Shown piece by piece: positions 25,809-38,593 of a stretch of 64,000 bases of DNA (positions are counted from its first letter, which is position 1; each line of letters starts with the position of its first letter). The stretch is from Lineus longissimus (taxonomy: Eukaryota > Nemertea > Pilidiophora > Heteronemertea > Lineidae): positions 5,053,501-5,117,500 of the forward strand of contig NC_088325.1 of assembly GCF_910592395.1 (NCBI RefSeq), read 5' to 3'. The notes under the pieces are model-generated. The model had not been told where the DNA came from. It saw nothing but the letters and a program-made list of their open reading frames with translations, and did not search any database. Both the position numbers and the translations under genes were made by a program.

Positions 25809-26501
25809 CAGGTGAGTCGGGTTTGGCTTAAGTTGTGGATACTTGTATCGACATTATTCGAAAAACTGTAGAGCTGAAAACGCGTTAAGACCCAGTGTCA
25901 TGTATCAAATCCCTCTTATATAGCCACATACTTTTATTTGTATCTACTATATATCACCAAATCGAATTTCGACAGAATATAGAACCGTCGGATTAAATTG
26001 TCATTTGGCCTTTTTGTATCAACTATTCTAATATAATAACCAGATAGAATTTCGACAGAATATAGAACCGTCGCACACAGTTGATCATGCACTCGGCACT
26101 AAATGTAGCTGGTGGTTGCTTAAGCACACCAAACAGACCACTTGGATTCGCAGTGACTGAGACAGTGATCGATGCAGTTTTTCACCAACCAGACAGTTGA
26201 CCCCAATTGGTCTGTGTTCAGAAGCTGGTCATCTATATTTTTTATCACTAGCATATTAAATGTTTGTCTTCGTCACATTACTGGCTATAGTGTTGCATAG
26301 CAAAGCTTTCCGAGATCATGAATTAGAAAACATGTATAAAGTGCAATAGATCAGGTATCAGTCTGACCTCAATAGCTCATAAGATGAGCAAGGCAACAAG
26401 GAAACCAAGTCGTCTACAAATGTATTAATTTTTACTGTATAAGCTCTCCTCACTAGTCTGATAATTTAATTAATCAAAATGATGTTATTGTTTTTTAACA
26501 G

Positions 26502-26580
26502 TTTTTCCTCTTGTTGGTGGTTTAGTAGGAGGAGCAGTCATTGTAGCTATCTCAGGCGTCATTTTGGCAGTTGTTCTATG
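26502..26580 (+). CDS. Candidate receptor gene, transmembrane exon
   Basis: Bounded by acceptor TTTTTTAACAG and donor CTATG|GTAAGA. It encodes one continuous hydrophobic helix of about 24 residues with Gly and small residues (starting FPLVGGLVGGAVIVAISG and ending AVVLW). The frame follows from the phase-1 donor at 25808. It continues into the exon at 29032, where the next residues are KRSLARWGRK, a basic stop-transfer stretch. That agreement of frame, splice phase and topology is the best evidence that this is a real type I membrane protein gene. Confidence 0.7.
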
Positions 26581-27009
26581 GTAAGATACTTAGTACAGTC
26601 TGATACATAGTTGTCAATATTTACATCAACAAGTTTCTTGACGCTCGCATACCTTACGATATATAATTAAAAACACCAGAAAATATCAACACATGAAGCT
26701 AGCCCATGAAATATTAGATAACTTATATTTACGGTCAACTTGGGTGTGAGATATGTTGCTTTTTCTCTTACAAAATTGCTTCCAGCAGGACCATGACTTC
26801 TCCAAAGATGGCAATCGAAAATAATAAAATCGCTATCAACAGTACACTAGAATGTTATCTAACCGTAGGCCGACCAGAAATTTAAAAACTATGTCAAAAA
26901 CCGCATTGCACCACTAGCAAATCCTTATTTCATGCAGTCTACCAAAAAAACTAGAGTTACTACGAAATATATACTCACATTTATATTGAATGAACTTGCA
27001 ACGCATATA

Positions 27010-28830
27010 TATATATTTTATTAACGTGTCACCTTTTACAAAAAGCCAGCCTGCAAAGGCTTACGAGACACAATAATTCATAATTTGCAAACGGGAGCGC
27101 AACATGTCGACCGCGGCAAAGGGAGGGGTGGTCCGACCATACACGACTTATTCTACTTAAGATTTTAGGCGGTTTATTTACGCATTTGGTAGATGAGTCG
27201 TATATAGCTAGCTACACGTCCTGCCACTGTCGGACTCGACAGAAGCGCATTCAGTCCACCGCTCCGGTCCATGGAACCAACATTTTCACCAATATCCAAC
27301 AGCAAGTCCACCCGCTCTCGGCTATATTTTGTACACTCCAAAAGAAAATGGAACTCATCTTCCACTTTTTCATCACCACAGTTCTTACAGGTTCTATTTT
27401 CAAGCGGCACACCCCGATATCGTCCTAATTCTATACCTAGAGGGAATGTACCGTTACGCATTCTTGCTATTGTAGACCTACTTGCCCTACTTAGTGGCAA
27501 TAAAACATATCTCTCCGTACCGAATTCCTGTTTTAACAACTTAAACGTTCGTAGTTTTGGCATGTTCACCACCTCATTTTTCCATTTAACCACATAGTTT
27601 GCCATGAGAGCGTCCCTTTTTCTGCTGCTGAGAATGTCCTGTGTAGCATGGGAGCATCATAAATGTTAGTCATATTACAATCGTTCAAAATAGTTTTTAT
27701 ACTTTTGCACCAGTTATCTTTCCCTTGTCTAGATAACTCATAATCCCATAGAAATATGTGTTTGGCAATTCTATGAACAGGCAAAGTACACAGCTTAAAC
27801 CACAAGTTACACATCTTGACATGATGCCTGATAGACAGCGGTATGGAACCCATGTCGCCCACTATTGCCGGTATAGCTGAAAATTTACCAACTCCTAGAA
27901 AGGATCTTAAACACCGCAAATGAACTTTCTCACATGGTCTATAAGTTTTAAAACCCCAAACACTGCAACAGTAGTCCATCACTGGCACCACCTGAGCGTC
28001 ATATAAGCGTATATACGAATTATACATGAGTCCTCTTGCCGTCGAGAAATGCTTCGCTAAAATACCTGCTAGAGCCTTTGAGGCCCCTTTCGCTAACACG
28101 TCTGCAGTGTGGGTATAATCTAAATATTCATTCAGTTCTACACCCAGATAACGATAGGCATTAGTTCGCTCAATATCATGTTCTCCAAAATGAAATACAT
28201 AATTAGTTGGCGCTTCACATTTCCTACGAAAGTGCATAACTTTTGTCTTTTCAACGTTCACTGCCATACGCCACTTTATACACCAATCCCGCACCATGTC
28301 TATCATGTTTTGGAGCGATTCCTCATTGTCACTAATCAGGGCGATATCATCAGCATACAACAGAATAGCTATATTTCTACCGTTTATAGCTACGCCATTT
28401 CCTTCACTGTTTATCTGTTCCGCTAGATCATTGAGATATAAAGCAAAAATAGTTGGCGATAGGCTGTCCCCCTGTCTAACTCCGCACGTTGTCCTAAAAC
28501 TATCAGTCAGACACCCATTGATGCGCACGCGTGCATCTGTATCCTTGTACATTGACACAACTGATTTAAGGAATCTGCCGGAGATGCCTTTACCATACAG
28601 CTTTGTTATCAACAGTTTTCTATCTATCATATCAAACGCCTTGGAGAAATCCACATAACAAACAAAAGTAGGCTTTTTCTGTTGTTTTCGATTTCTCACT
28701 ATTGTTGTCAGACTAAAGATATGATCCTCGCAACTCCTGCCTTTCCTGAACCCATTTTGCTCATCGACCAACAAATCATTGTCGTAATGCCGTGCCCCCC
28801 AAATTGCTCCAGCCACGGCACCATAAACGC
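27010..28830 (-). mobile_element. 5'-truncated LINE on the opposite strand, in the receptor intron
   Basis: Carries the RT and C-terminal zinc-knuckle parts of a non-LTR retrotransposon. The coding homology starts abruptly at about 28816, so the 5' part is missing. The 3' boundary is not sharp; an AT-rich stretch at 27005-27030 may be the end. It lies in the intron between the transmembrane exon (ends 26580) and the cytoplasmic exon (starts 29032), opposite to that gene. Confidence 0.7.
27174..28816 (-). pseudogene. Non-LTR reverse transcriptase with C-terminal zinc motif, frameshifted
   Basis: Residues 1-416 (28816-27566) start in the QNGFRKGRSCEDHIFSL region, have the first catalytic Asp at about 56 (CYVDFSKAFD), GVRQGDSLSP at 112-121 and YADD at 154-157. 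A second frame (27605-27174) overlaps it by 40 bp and continues the protein with a zf-RVT-type motif (C-x2-C, then H and C: CKNCGDEKV...HFLLEC). The overlap repeats the same residues in two frames, so one small indel split a single ORF near 27590. The clade is not assigned. No endonuclease domain is present. Confidence 0.8.
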
Positions 28831-29031
28831 ATAACCATGGTAAATCATGTGTCGAGTGAAATGTTCGAATGGGGTTACGTCATAAGGACGGTATGTTAAT
28901 TCCATTCCAAATGCTTAACAGAGCTAAATCACGTCATGTAGTCCAGATGTATCAGGTTAATCGAACTTCCATGTACATTGGTTGTGTTAAGCATATTCGC
29001 CAGGTCTCATTAAGCTTTTTTACTTCCGTAG

Positions 29032-29713
29032 GAAACGTTCACTGGCACGATGGGGGAGGAAGCAGAGTCATCGACCTGCAAATGGCATCGCAGATAAAGA
29101 TGATACTGGAATCAGAGAGAACCAGCTATCTACAAATGACACCGCAGATTACGACGATACAATGATTGAACTTAGAACAGACGGAAATAGCTCTGTACAG
29201 ACAGACAAGAATATTGGGACTGAATACGAAAATCATCCATTTCACCCTAAACGTCCACCCGACCAGAATGCTGCACTGCCTATGGTTATGGAGCCCGACG
29301 ACCTAGAAGATGATGTAGACGTCGACGCATATGACTACGTAGATAGTTCTACGGCAAGGCAGCGAAGAGCTTCGGGCGAAAACCCAGCTCCCGAACCTCA
29401 TGATCATCAAATGGAGTACGCAACCCCGTATGTGCAGTTCGGGCAGGATGTCTCAAGCAAGAACAAAATGGGTCAGGAGAGACAGGAGCCTGAAGACACG
29501 GACAGAATCCCTAAACAAGGACAACCTGGCCAGAGCACAGCCGGGAGCAGATCAAGCCAATCCGATGGCGACAATAAGCGGCCTAAAAGTTTCTCGAATG
29601 ACGATATTGTTCACAGCCAAGAGTCAACATACGCCAATTTAGGTCGAGTAGAGCCTGTTCACCATGGAGAGTATCTGGACCTCAGACATGTCAGACAGTC
29701 ATGTTTGGAATAA
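29032..29713 (+). CDS. Candidate receptor gene, cytoplasmic tail exon with tyrosine motifs
   Basis: Acceptor TACTTCCGTAG|GAAACG, then 226 codons to a TAA stop at 29711-29713. Joined in phase to the exon ending at 26580, it begins with a basic juxtamembrane stretch and continues as a hydrophilic, disordered-looking tail. Tyrosine motifs include TEYENH, DAYDYVD, MEYATPYVQF, STYANL and GEYLDL. STYANL fits the ITIM consensus (S/I/V/L-x-Y-x-x-I/V/L); the others could be SH2-binding sites if phosphorylated. The use of several motifs suggests a signalling receptor, perhaps immune, but the ligand-binding part is not readable. Confidence 0.7.
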
Positions 29714-30678
29714 TAGGGTATCGGGATCTCAATTATAAGCGGCGCTGATTTTTGATAGGGTATGCAGCGAACGGTCACGCACCTTAATAAAAGTCTGTAC
29801 TTGATGTTGTACTTGAAAATACATGTAGTACCTTTGGAAAAACAGAATTTAACTTTTTGTATGATTTGGGGAGGAGGGGGGGGGGGGGGCATTTATCATA
29901 AAAACCATATTAGAATTTAAAATGGTCTATGGGGCTAATATTCGGCGATATTTCCATATCACTACGCGTGCATATAAGTTCCTGTCGGTGGGTTTGAACC
30001 TAACATCCAAAAATGAAGTACAGCTGTGAAAATAAATGAAAAAAGCGCCGCCTATGTTCAGATCACCCAAGCCTAAGAAATTGATAACCTTACTGTCGGT
30101 ACTAATTGTCTCACCATAACCGCGAGGGTGAGCTAAATATTTATCTCCATCCGAGCAGCTCCCCACCAATTTCTATTCCAAAAACATCTCAAATGAAATA
30201 ACCTATTAGTGGTTTAAGCTTTTTGATTGCTTCCATATTTGTGACCTGCCATGACGAAACAAGTCAACTAGTGCCAAGTGCTACCATGCCCCAGTGACAT
30301 TCAGCGCCACCTATAGCGGCGGGCGCAGTTTTGCTGACACCCTATTGAGACCGATCTAAAAACTCTTAAAGGGACCCTTGCATGTATGTCGTGGTTTTGT
30401 CCATGCTTATGGTTGTTGTAATTAACAACAACGATGAACAGGTAGGAGGCACCCGTGTATAGCATGATGCATTGTATTGTTATTAACGTAATCTACATTG
30501 TAGGAGGCGGGTAGGCATGGTGACAGTCATACGTCACACCGGTATTTGTAAATAAAAGACCTCGTCACGTCCGCAGATTTCCTCTGAACATGTCTGCACA
30601 TCGCATTGTTGATGTTTAGACTGTTTTGAACGTCTTTACGATGGCAAAAACAAAATCTCCCTACAGGAACCATCAATA
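29714..30678. other. No gene seen; 3' flank of receptor gene
   Basis: Probable 3' UTR then intergenic sequence. AATAAA-like words occur (TTAATAAAAG near 29787), and a G homopolymer lies at about 29875-29889. No other feature can be supported. Confidence 0.4.
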
Positions 30679-30680
30679 TA

Positions 30681-33625
30681 CTGTCTTCTCCCACTTAACC
30701 GAGCGCGGCTGAATCGTAAAATGACTAAGTCCAAATGAATAGGCCGATTTTACTGGTGGCAGGCGAACATTAGAAAGAACAGCCACAGCTGATAATTGAC
30801 TCCCTTTTCGTGGGCAATGCCAATGTCTTCCACGTAAGTGGATAAAAGACATGAACATTGACATGGGGTAGTCCTGTACTGAATGAATGAATACAATACA
30901 ACTAACGTCCTCGTTGTATGCCTATAGTGTTGGTTGACCAGAAATTTCTAAGCTAGTGTCTATGATAAAGCCAGCTTCATCAGTCTGCAGAATGTCCCAA
31001 TAAAGAAGTCTTGCTGTCAACGAATGAATTAAAGAACAGATTTACTTATTGATTTACCAATCAATTTTATTATCCAAACGGGATTTACACGTCATAATCA
31101 ATAACATCATCATCCTCTTATCCTTCCGAAAACTCAATCCCCTCAACAAACTGCTCAAGCTCATCATTTTCCATCTCTACCCCCTCCCCAACTTCGTCAT
31201 CGTCCTCAGGAACTAGGCCACTGGCTCTCAAACCCTTCATAATCGTCTGTTGTGTGACCCTTTCCCAGCCGAGGCTGATCCTCCTGACCACATCCCGCCT
31301 GGTGATCCGCTCACAATGTCCTTGATCATCGGTGTGGCCGATTTTCCACACTTTCCAAATGGTCCTCAGGTGACACTTGAAGCTCCTGTTTACGGTTAAG
31401 TCCAAGGGCTGCAACAGCGAAGTACATCGTCCTGGGATAAAAGTGTCTGTCCCATTCTCTGCGGTGATTGCATCACGAAATTGCTGATTTCGATGCGCCG
31501 GATACCTGTCTATAAGTAACAGTAACAGGAACGTGGCCCCTGCTACAAATGGCACAATCAGGGCCTGCAACCACTCGATTAGCGATTAGTGTCGTGCTCA
31601 ACCCTGTGGACTACCAGTTACCTGGAAAAGCAAACAACAAGTATGAACATTTACATTACTTTTCTGAACAGTCAGACACGCACAATGTTCTGGTTGCATC
31701 CATGACAAACCTACAACAATCTTAGTCAAAGAAGTTCTGATTTTCCTAAAAAATACTACCATTAACTAGAATGTCTGAATGTCAATGACAGCACTGATGA
31801 CGTCAGGTACATGTCCTGTACTACAACCACTACTTGTATTCTATGCCAATATTCACTCGCACTTTGTCTGGAGCATCCGCCTGAAGCTGCCGAATGACGT
31901 CACCATCTGGTGTCAAGCCTCTGAAGTTGAGCTCGGCTCGTCCTTTTCGTCCGTTTGTCGTATTACTACTAGAGTCACCGTGCATCCAAGTTTCGGGTTG
32001 CCTTGGGATGATCTAATGTCAACATTCTGGAATCCAGTCGCTTCCATTGTTGATCTTGGCACCATATCAAACAACACGAACGTCTCATTCATGTTCATAA
32101 TGACATCAAAATCAGCGTCTCTGATGAGGTCGGCAAAATCTCCCCGGTAGTCGGCAACTAAAGCCTGGGCGTTGTCAGGTAACCCCCTTGAATCGTTGGT
32201 CTTCCTTCGATAGCTGATTGGTTTCCTGAAATGGAATTTGCATATTGTTAAAATTCACCGAATACAATCCATACGTTAAGGCCGATCCATGCAACAGCGG
32301 AATAAAGCTCACCTTTCCATAAAGTTGCTAAGCCAATGTGCAGATGCATGGAAAAGGTATAGCAGGGGTCTCTGTTCTTGTTATTTGGCCTTCGTTTCGT
32401 TCGGAAGCTCTGCCCACCATTGCCGAAATTTTCTTCCAGCTTGCCCTTTAATATCCTCAACGGAAACAGGGAAACCAAGTCTTCGACGCTCAAGGAACCA
32501 GGCGTTCAAATTGTTTTCCATTTCGGGCCAGTATGCTGAAATAAAAAAGCTAACACGTTTTATATAACATCTTTGGAAATATTGATTGGTGATGACCACT
32601 GGTATGAACGAAATGTTAGTCCTAAGAATAAAGGTCCCTGGAACAATAATACTGATTGTTAAAGGCATGGTCAGGGTCAGTCGCTTTGATGTATCATGCG
32701 ACTTATTCTTCCGTCCATGACACAGAAGCGGACTTATTCCAGTCAGTATAGGCCAACAAAGAATGAAATTCATTTAGCGAGGAATAGAATGCTTGAAGAA
32801 AAACTACCTTGTGGATCAGTTCCGTGTTGCCGTTGTCTCCTCCGTCTTCTATGGTCTTGAGTTGATTTATCTCTGAGGGCAAACAAGTCATCCTGTGTGC
32901 TTATCGAACGTCTAAATGTCTGCGGTGCTATGCGGTGGTGTCTAGCACAGGATGTCGCAGTTTCAGCATGACGTAATCCTATAGCATGCTCCAATTGGTA
33001 TGTCTCGATAAGGTCAATCTTTTGATTGAGACTGTAGCTTTTCTGGTGCCTACGTGCACCCGGTACAGCTTGGTTAGCATCATCTACATCATCATCATCA
33101 GTAGTGGTATCAGGGTCAGGGCTGTCAACATCATCTCCATACTCCATTCCATACGTTAAGATCATCATGGTGCCTGCTAGGCCTACCCACAAACTCCATC
33201 GGATTGCGTGCATCTTACCAGAAGAACGTGGTCAAAGCAAGATGGCAGAAAACAATTGTGACATTTGACACGAAAGTTCCCTTTATTGGATTTTCCCCTC
33301 AAGAAAACGATTCCATAATCGATTAGATAAAATAAATTCATTTAAAAGACTCTGGATCGGTCAACCATTTACATGGACTTGTAATAGACTTACGTAACTT
33401 CAATAATCATCACCCTGACTACAGGGATTACTGGGCCTGGCCGCGACCAGGCGTTATTGAATTGACAACATTTACAAGGTTGTCTTCCTATATCCATTGG
33501 TCACTATAATTGGCTGTCATATTGAATGTTTGCAGCCCACCCGTAAAATACTACAGACTGCCATGTTTCTGGACTTTTCATTTTCGAGCCATTTTCCTGG
33601 CGCTCGGTTAAGTGGGAGAAGACAG
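30681..33625 (-). mobile_element. pogo/Tigger-like DNA transposon with TA duplication
   Basis: Terminal inverted repeats of about 26 bp: the left end begins CTGTCTTCTCCCACTTAACC and continues GAGCGC, mirrored at 33600-33625. TA stands outside both ends (30679-30680 and 33626-33627), the target duplication of Tc1/mariner/pogo elements. The interior holds pogo-type transposase exons on the minus strand. At 2.9 kb it has autonomous size, but the gene is broken. Confidence 0.85.
31118..33213 (-). pseudogene. pogo/Tigger-like transposase, intron-containing and decayed
   Basis: Exon 1 (33213-32808) has an acidic stretch then a Psq/HTH-type DNA-binding region (residues about 55-105, KSYSLNQKIDLIETY) and ends CACAAG|GTAGTT. 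Exon 2 (32535-32313; acceptor ATTTCAG, donor GGAAAG|GTGAGC) gives a CENP-B/Tc5-type helix-turn-helix, but a TAA interrupts it after ETKAK. Exon 3 starts near 32226 after TTTCAG with PISYRRKT and the first DDE region (FVLFDMVP), then loses frame at about 31913. The last part (31570-31118) has LLLIDRYPAH and TSLLQPLDLTVNRSFK, the usual DDE_1 motifs, and an acidic C-terminus. The introns and exon phases fit a once-functional gene; stop and frame losses show it is dead. Confidence 0.75.
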
Positions 33626-33627
33626 TA

Positions 33628-34600
33628 GTAGGTTCTAATCATAGCCATTAAACCACCCATGAAACTACCCACATTTTACAATAATATACTTGTTTTATTT
33701 TACTATATCAAATGTAAATAAAATGATTAATTCTAAGCTTTAAAGGTAGCCGAGCCCATGCCTTTGCCGAAATTCGCTAAAATTGTTCAAAATATGTTAG
33801 CCGCATTTTGTGGATTACAATATTTTGTAACTGTTTCAAGTGGAAGCAGCAGATTGGTTTCAGTCTTTACCGGTACACTCCTGCTGGCGCTCCCGTCCCG
33901 CTATTTGTATCTCACACGTCTTATCTCATACATCTTCGTTGTAAATTGTGAATGTTTAATATAATACAATATGTATACAGGAGAATATTGCAGGAGAACT
34001 GCGAACGTGGAAAGGGTATTTACCAGGGTAGGCATCCTCATCAAACCTTGCGTGAGGATCGGGTAACAATCTACTGTTGCCGGTGTAAAAGGAGTACCCG
34101 TCCGCCGTAGAATGGGTCCGCCAGACGCTATCTCCTAGGAAAAAATGTCCGTGGATGTGCAATCCTGGGAAAAAATGTCCGTGGGACTAGTTATCCATGG
34201 GAAAGTATGACCGGCCGCCAGGAAAAATTGTCTCTGAAGGACAGTTATTCCTAGGATTCAGAAGTCCCGAGCACTTAGGCAGAGAGTTCAAGTATCCAAG
34301 TAGCATAAAAAGGCAGCGATACGTTGGTGTATATGAAGATATTTTCTTCGTTGCAAAATGATATTCGTCATCATTGCTGCCTTTACTTGGATACTTGTAT
34401 GTTATATTCAGCGTCTATTATTTGATAATAAACAATACACGTTTAATGAGGAGGTGATTTTATTGCATTCAGAATACATGTGTGATACACAGGATCAGGT
34501 ACTTGTCTGAACAGGTTCAGGATCTATAGAGCGAGTCAATTAATACAATATCATTTTAATTTAGTTCTGGACGTAAATCTTCAGGGAACTACCGTGTGCA
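33628..34600. other. No gene seen
   Basis: AT-rich flank. At about 34130-34260 the words AAAATGTCCGTGG and CTAGGAAAAAATG repeat; related GTCCATGGAC words recur at 38590-38720 and 39340-39420, so these may be parts of one dispersed element. No coding feature can be supported. Confidence 0.4.
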
Positions 34601-35006
34601 GCCCCCCTAATGGGCAGTCATTCAAGGGTCTGAAGCAAGTACCCGTTCTTTGCGTGAGAACGTATGCGGTACGGACCGAGCCAAGGTTCCTCCTTCTTGC
34701 CTCCGGTCACTTCTCTCCTTTTTTTCTCTCAGCATCAGGGTACCAATGGGAAGGTCCTGGAAAGTTAAAATGAATTTGTATGCTGTACAACATTTATCTC
34801 TTTGACAGATCTTTTTTTTATTTTTTAAATGATCATAAATACTTACATCTTGTTGTTTACGCCTTGCGTCGTAGTGTTTCTTTTGCTTCTGTTGTGCCTT
34901 TGCTATGTTAACCATGACCTTCCCCGGAATGACTTTCTTCACATTCTGTGCTCTCTTGACAGATTCCTCTGCAGACGTCGTGCTCGGTGGCGCTGTCATC
35001 AGAATT

Positions 35007-36120
35007 TATCGCCATTTCGCCTACAATCATTTCGCCTACAGCCATTTCGCCTACCAAAAAATACCATTTCGCCTGCAACCATTTCGCCAGCAGCCATTTC
35101 GCCTACAGCCATTTCGCCTACAGCCATTTCGCCTACTTGCCATTTCGCCTACCTACCATTTCGCCTACCTACCATTTCGCCTACCTACCATTTCGCCTAC
35201 CCGCCATTTCGCATACTCGCCATTTCGCCTACATACAGAAATGCCATTTCACATAGTTCTGAATATATTTGTTTTAAATCCTCCATATTGATACGAATAT
35301 CAGTAAATAATATATGTTATCAGGCCTTATACCTACTGTTGCAGAGAATTTGCAAATCCACCACATTTATTTGGTATCTGTCAAAAATATATGTTTGGCC
35401 CTATGAAGGCCTACTGTTGCAGAGGATTGTATCCCATTTCCCTTTTAGAGTCCTAATCATCATACACTAATTTGTTGTTGTTGAAGCTCTAAATTGGTTA
35501 CTGGATTAATTACTGGATAAATTGTATCACTATAAAGTGTGTCACACAAAATAAGCAAAATAATTAAGCCTATAAAAGGATTCACAGACAATAGGAAACT
35601 GAAGAAAATGGCTTCGGTGGTAGAAATACTTGTAAGGCGGAGATTTAAAGAGAGCTTCATTGGTCACATGCACCTGGCAGATATGAGTACAGTCACTATA
35701 CCACAGGTGTGGCTAATGACTACAAACGTATGGATTATCAAAAAATAGGTTGACAAATAGTGCATAATATTCCATAATTCATAGGTCTGTAGTCAATAGC
35801 ACCACCTGATGTAAAATGACCGTACTCCCATCTGCCAGCTAAATATTTGCCTTAAACCACCTCTATTCAATACAAATATCCAGAAAGTCCTACTTTCCTT
35901 CCAATTCATAAAAAAACAAAAATAACAGTAAAAGTAGGCGAAATGGCTAGTAGGCGAAAAGGCAAGTAGGCGAAATGCCTAGTAGGCGAAATGGGTAATA
36001 GGCGAAGTGGTTTTAGACGAAATGGTTATAGGTGAAATGGCTGTAGGCGAAGTGGTTTTAGGCGAAATGATTGTAGGCGAAATGGCTGTAGACGAAATGA
36101 TTGTAGGCGAAATGGCGATA
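35007..36120. mobile_element. Foldback element with ATTTCGCCTAC minisatellite arms
   Basis: Left arm (35007-35250) is a tandem array of CATTTCGCCTAC(A/C)-type 12-15-mers; the right arm (35935-36120) is its reverse complement. The outermost parts match well: TATCGCCATTTCGCCTACAA on the left, mirrored at the right. The unique centre (35250-35930) has no supported gene. It interrupts an exon of the integrase-like gene between the GTCACTGAGGACGGTG and ATTCTGATGACAGCG parts. No clear target duplication is seen. Confidence 0.75.
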
Positions 36121-37217
36121 CACCGTCCTCAGTGACCTCCTCGGGGAGGATTGGTTGTCTGCAAGGAAAGCAAATTGTTGATGGATATTAGATGTTCGAG
36201 TTTTCTCGCGAAAGGTGTCACCTCACTTGTACTTATGTCAAGTTTTATAATTAATTGCCTTTACCTCGGCTTTTGACTGTACATACCTTCCGTACATCAG
36301 GAAAAGGGGAGTGTGCGATGTCGATGCATGTTTTGAGGGGTTGTATGCGAAAACGCACTCCTCTAACTGCTCATCCAATTACAGTCGGTCAGACGTCAAC
36401 TTAAGCAACATGCCCTCGAGCGTCTGGTTGAACCTTTCTGGAATAGAAAAGTATCGCACATGTAACGTACTACAAACACCATACGATATTTTCACCAAAA
36501 CTGTGCGGCTGCCCCAGGACATACCACGATGTCTCACCAAGTTACTGAGAGATTCAAAGACTGGATGGCGATAGCCACATGACTCATACATTGTTCACCT
36601 GACCTATACAACATATTTTGGGTCGAAATGGCAAGCTTCCTAGTGTAATCCCTCGTTGATTTCATGCACTTCATTAACTCACCAGTTAAACCGTTGGAAT
36701 GGGGATGGTAAGCGCTTGTGCGATTGTGTTTGATACTCAGTATGTTGGTGATCTCTTCCACCACACTGTTATTACATTCTCGGCCATGGTCTGAGATTAA
36801 TGTCTTGGGAAATCAAAAGCTGAAATTTGAACTAAGGCGTTATGAAAATCATACGGTAATATGCTGGTGGAATATATATGCTGGTTGTAACAGCAACGAA
36901 ACTTTAGCGCCAGAATCATTCAATTGACTGAATAAGTAAAGCATAAATTTGGCGATCAAATCAGAAGGTTTGTGCTAGTTTTGTAAAGTATCAAGTCACA
37001 GTACACACATACTTATTCTCCTGTGGCGTTTTATCCATCGGACCTATCAGGTCGATTCCAATCTGAAATTGAGATCATTTATGATTATTAGATTATTGTT
37101 GTCTACCCGTTAAACCTATTTTTTGCGATACCACTGACTGAAAAGCGTAAACGTGTTAACTACATGTAGGTTTACTAATCAGCACCCCAATGATAGTTAA
37201 CATTTGCCAGCCTTCTG

Positions 37218-37976
37218 TATGGGCCGTGAAAACCGCAAAAAATATGTACATGTTTTTGTAAGCGGTCGTCGCTCGCGCAAACTTGTCTTGCATGTTTTTG
37301 TGAAAGAGGACGTCGAAGAACGCGGTCGTATATCAAAACAGACGTTGGGTGGCGCTCGCGCAAACTTGCCTCACATGTTTTTGTGAAAGAGGACGTCGAA
37401 GAACGCGGTCGTATAAAAAAACAGACGTTGGGTGGCGCTCGAGACAGGTCATCCTATTTAGCGTCCAGTGGCGACCAGTGGCGTCCAACGCGAAATAATA
37501 GGGTGTATATGGTTAAAAATGTTTTCAAGCTCCTAAAACACTTTCACGATCTTAGTATGCGTCCAGCAAAAGTACTGGACGCCATGTTTGTTTTAGCTGC
37601 CGTTCCTTGGCTTTATAGAAAAAGCGGAATCGGGATCTGGCATCAGGTTGGCATACTAAGATCGTTTTCTGGTGATGATTATTCAAAAACTAGGTTTGCA
37701 AACTCCACCAAACTTCTAAATCGTGTTTATTGAAAGTGTTTTAGGAACTTGAAAACATTTTTAACCATATACACCCTATTATTTCGCGTTGGACGCCACT
37801 GGTCGCCACTGGACGCTAAATAGGATGACCCGTCTCGAGCGCCACCCAACGTCTGTTTTTTTATACGACCGCGTTCTTCGACGTCCTCTTTCACAAAAAC
37901 ATGCAAGACAAGTTTGCGCGAGCGACGACCGCTTACAAAAACATGTACATATTTTTTGCGGTTTTCACGGCCCATA
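37218..37976. mobile_element. 759-bp TIR element with 6-bp target duplication CTTCTG
   Basis: Starts TATGGGCCGTGAAAACCGC and ends with its reverse complement. The TIRs are about 250-350 bp and nearly identical. The left TIR holds an extra direct duplication of about 80 bp (units at 37300 and 37385, GAGGACGTCGAAGAACGCGG). CTTCTG flanks both sides (37212-37217 and 37977-37982). The centre (37555-37730) is unique and non-coding. High arm identity suggests recent activity or arm-to-arm conversion. Superfamily not assigned; 6-bp duplications are known from few groups, Polintons and Dada among them. Confidence 0.85.
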
Positions 37977-38593
37977 CTTCTGGCATGGTAAAATGGGGAC
38001 ATGATGTAATGCGGGTGCAACCATTTTCTCCTTCCTATTGACCCTTTGGCAGCGATCACACTGTTTTATTAAAGAAACCACATCCTCTGTTAGTGATTGC
38101 CACCACCATCTGTCAGACATTTTGGCTAGAGTCTTATCTCTGCCAAAGTGGCCACCTGTCGAAAAAATAATTAAGAAATTATTACGAATAGAAAGTGTCA
38201 AATGAATTTTGTACACCTAGTACAATGTAGAACAATAATTAGGCTTCGCATCAGTACTCACCAAGACCAGAAGCATGTGTTGCATGCAAAATTTCCTTTC
38301 TTTCCTCTGGCTGATCTACTACCTTGCGCCATTTTTGCTGATCAACTTCAAGTGCAGGCATATCTTCAGCATCTAATGGAACTTCACCCTTCTTGATTGA
38401 TTTTTTTCTGTACCACAATATGCCGTTGTCAATCTGAAGACAAAAAACACAAAGGTGAGGTAGTCTTTCAAAGACGCGCCTGAACAGGCAGGATACAGAC
38501 ACACCTTAGATAAATGCCCTAGGACATTTAATACGAGAAATAATGTCCGACGGATGCCAGTTGCTAGAAGCAAACGTCCGTCGAGCACGATAT

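Noticed and set aside
34829-35470. Long overlapping + strand frames rich in ISPTA / FAYS / FRLQP repeats
   Set aside because: They are translations of the ATTTCGCCTAC minisatellite arm in three frames, with no gene support.
37204-38059. Open frames on both strands sharing KYVHVFVSGRRSRKLVLHV
   Set aside because: Same terminal inverted repeat read from both sides; not a protein family.
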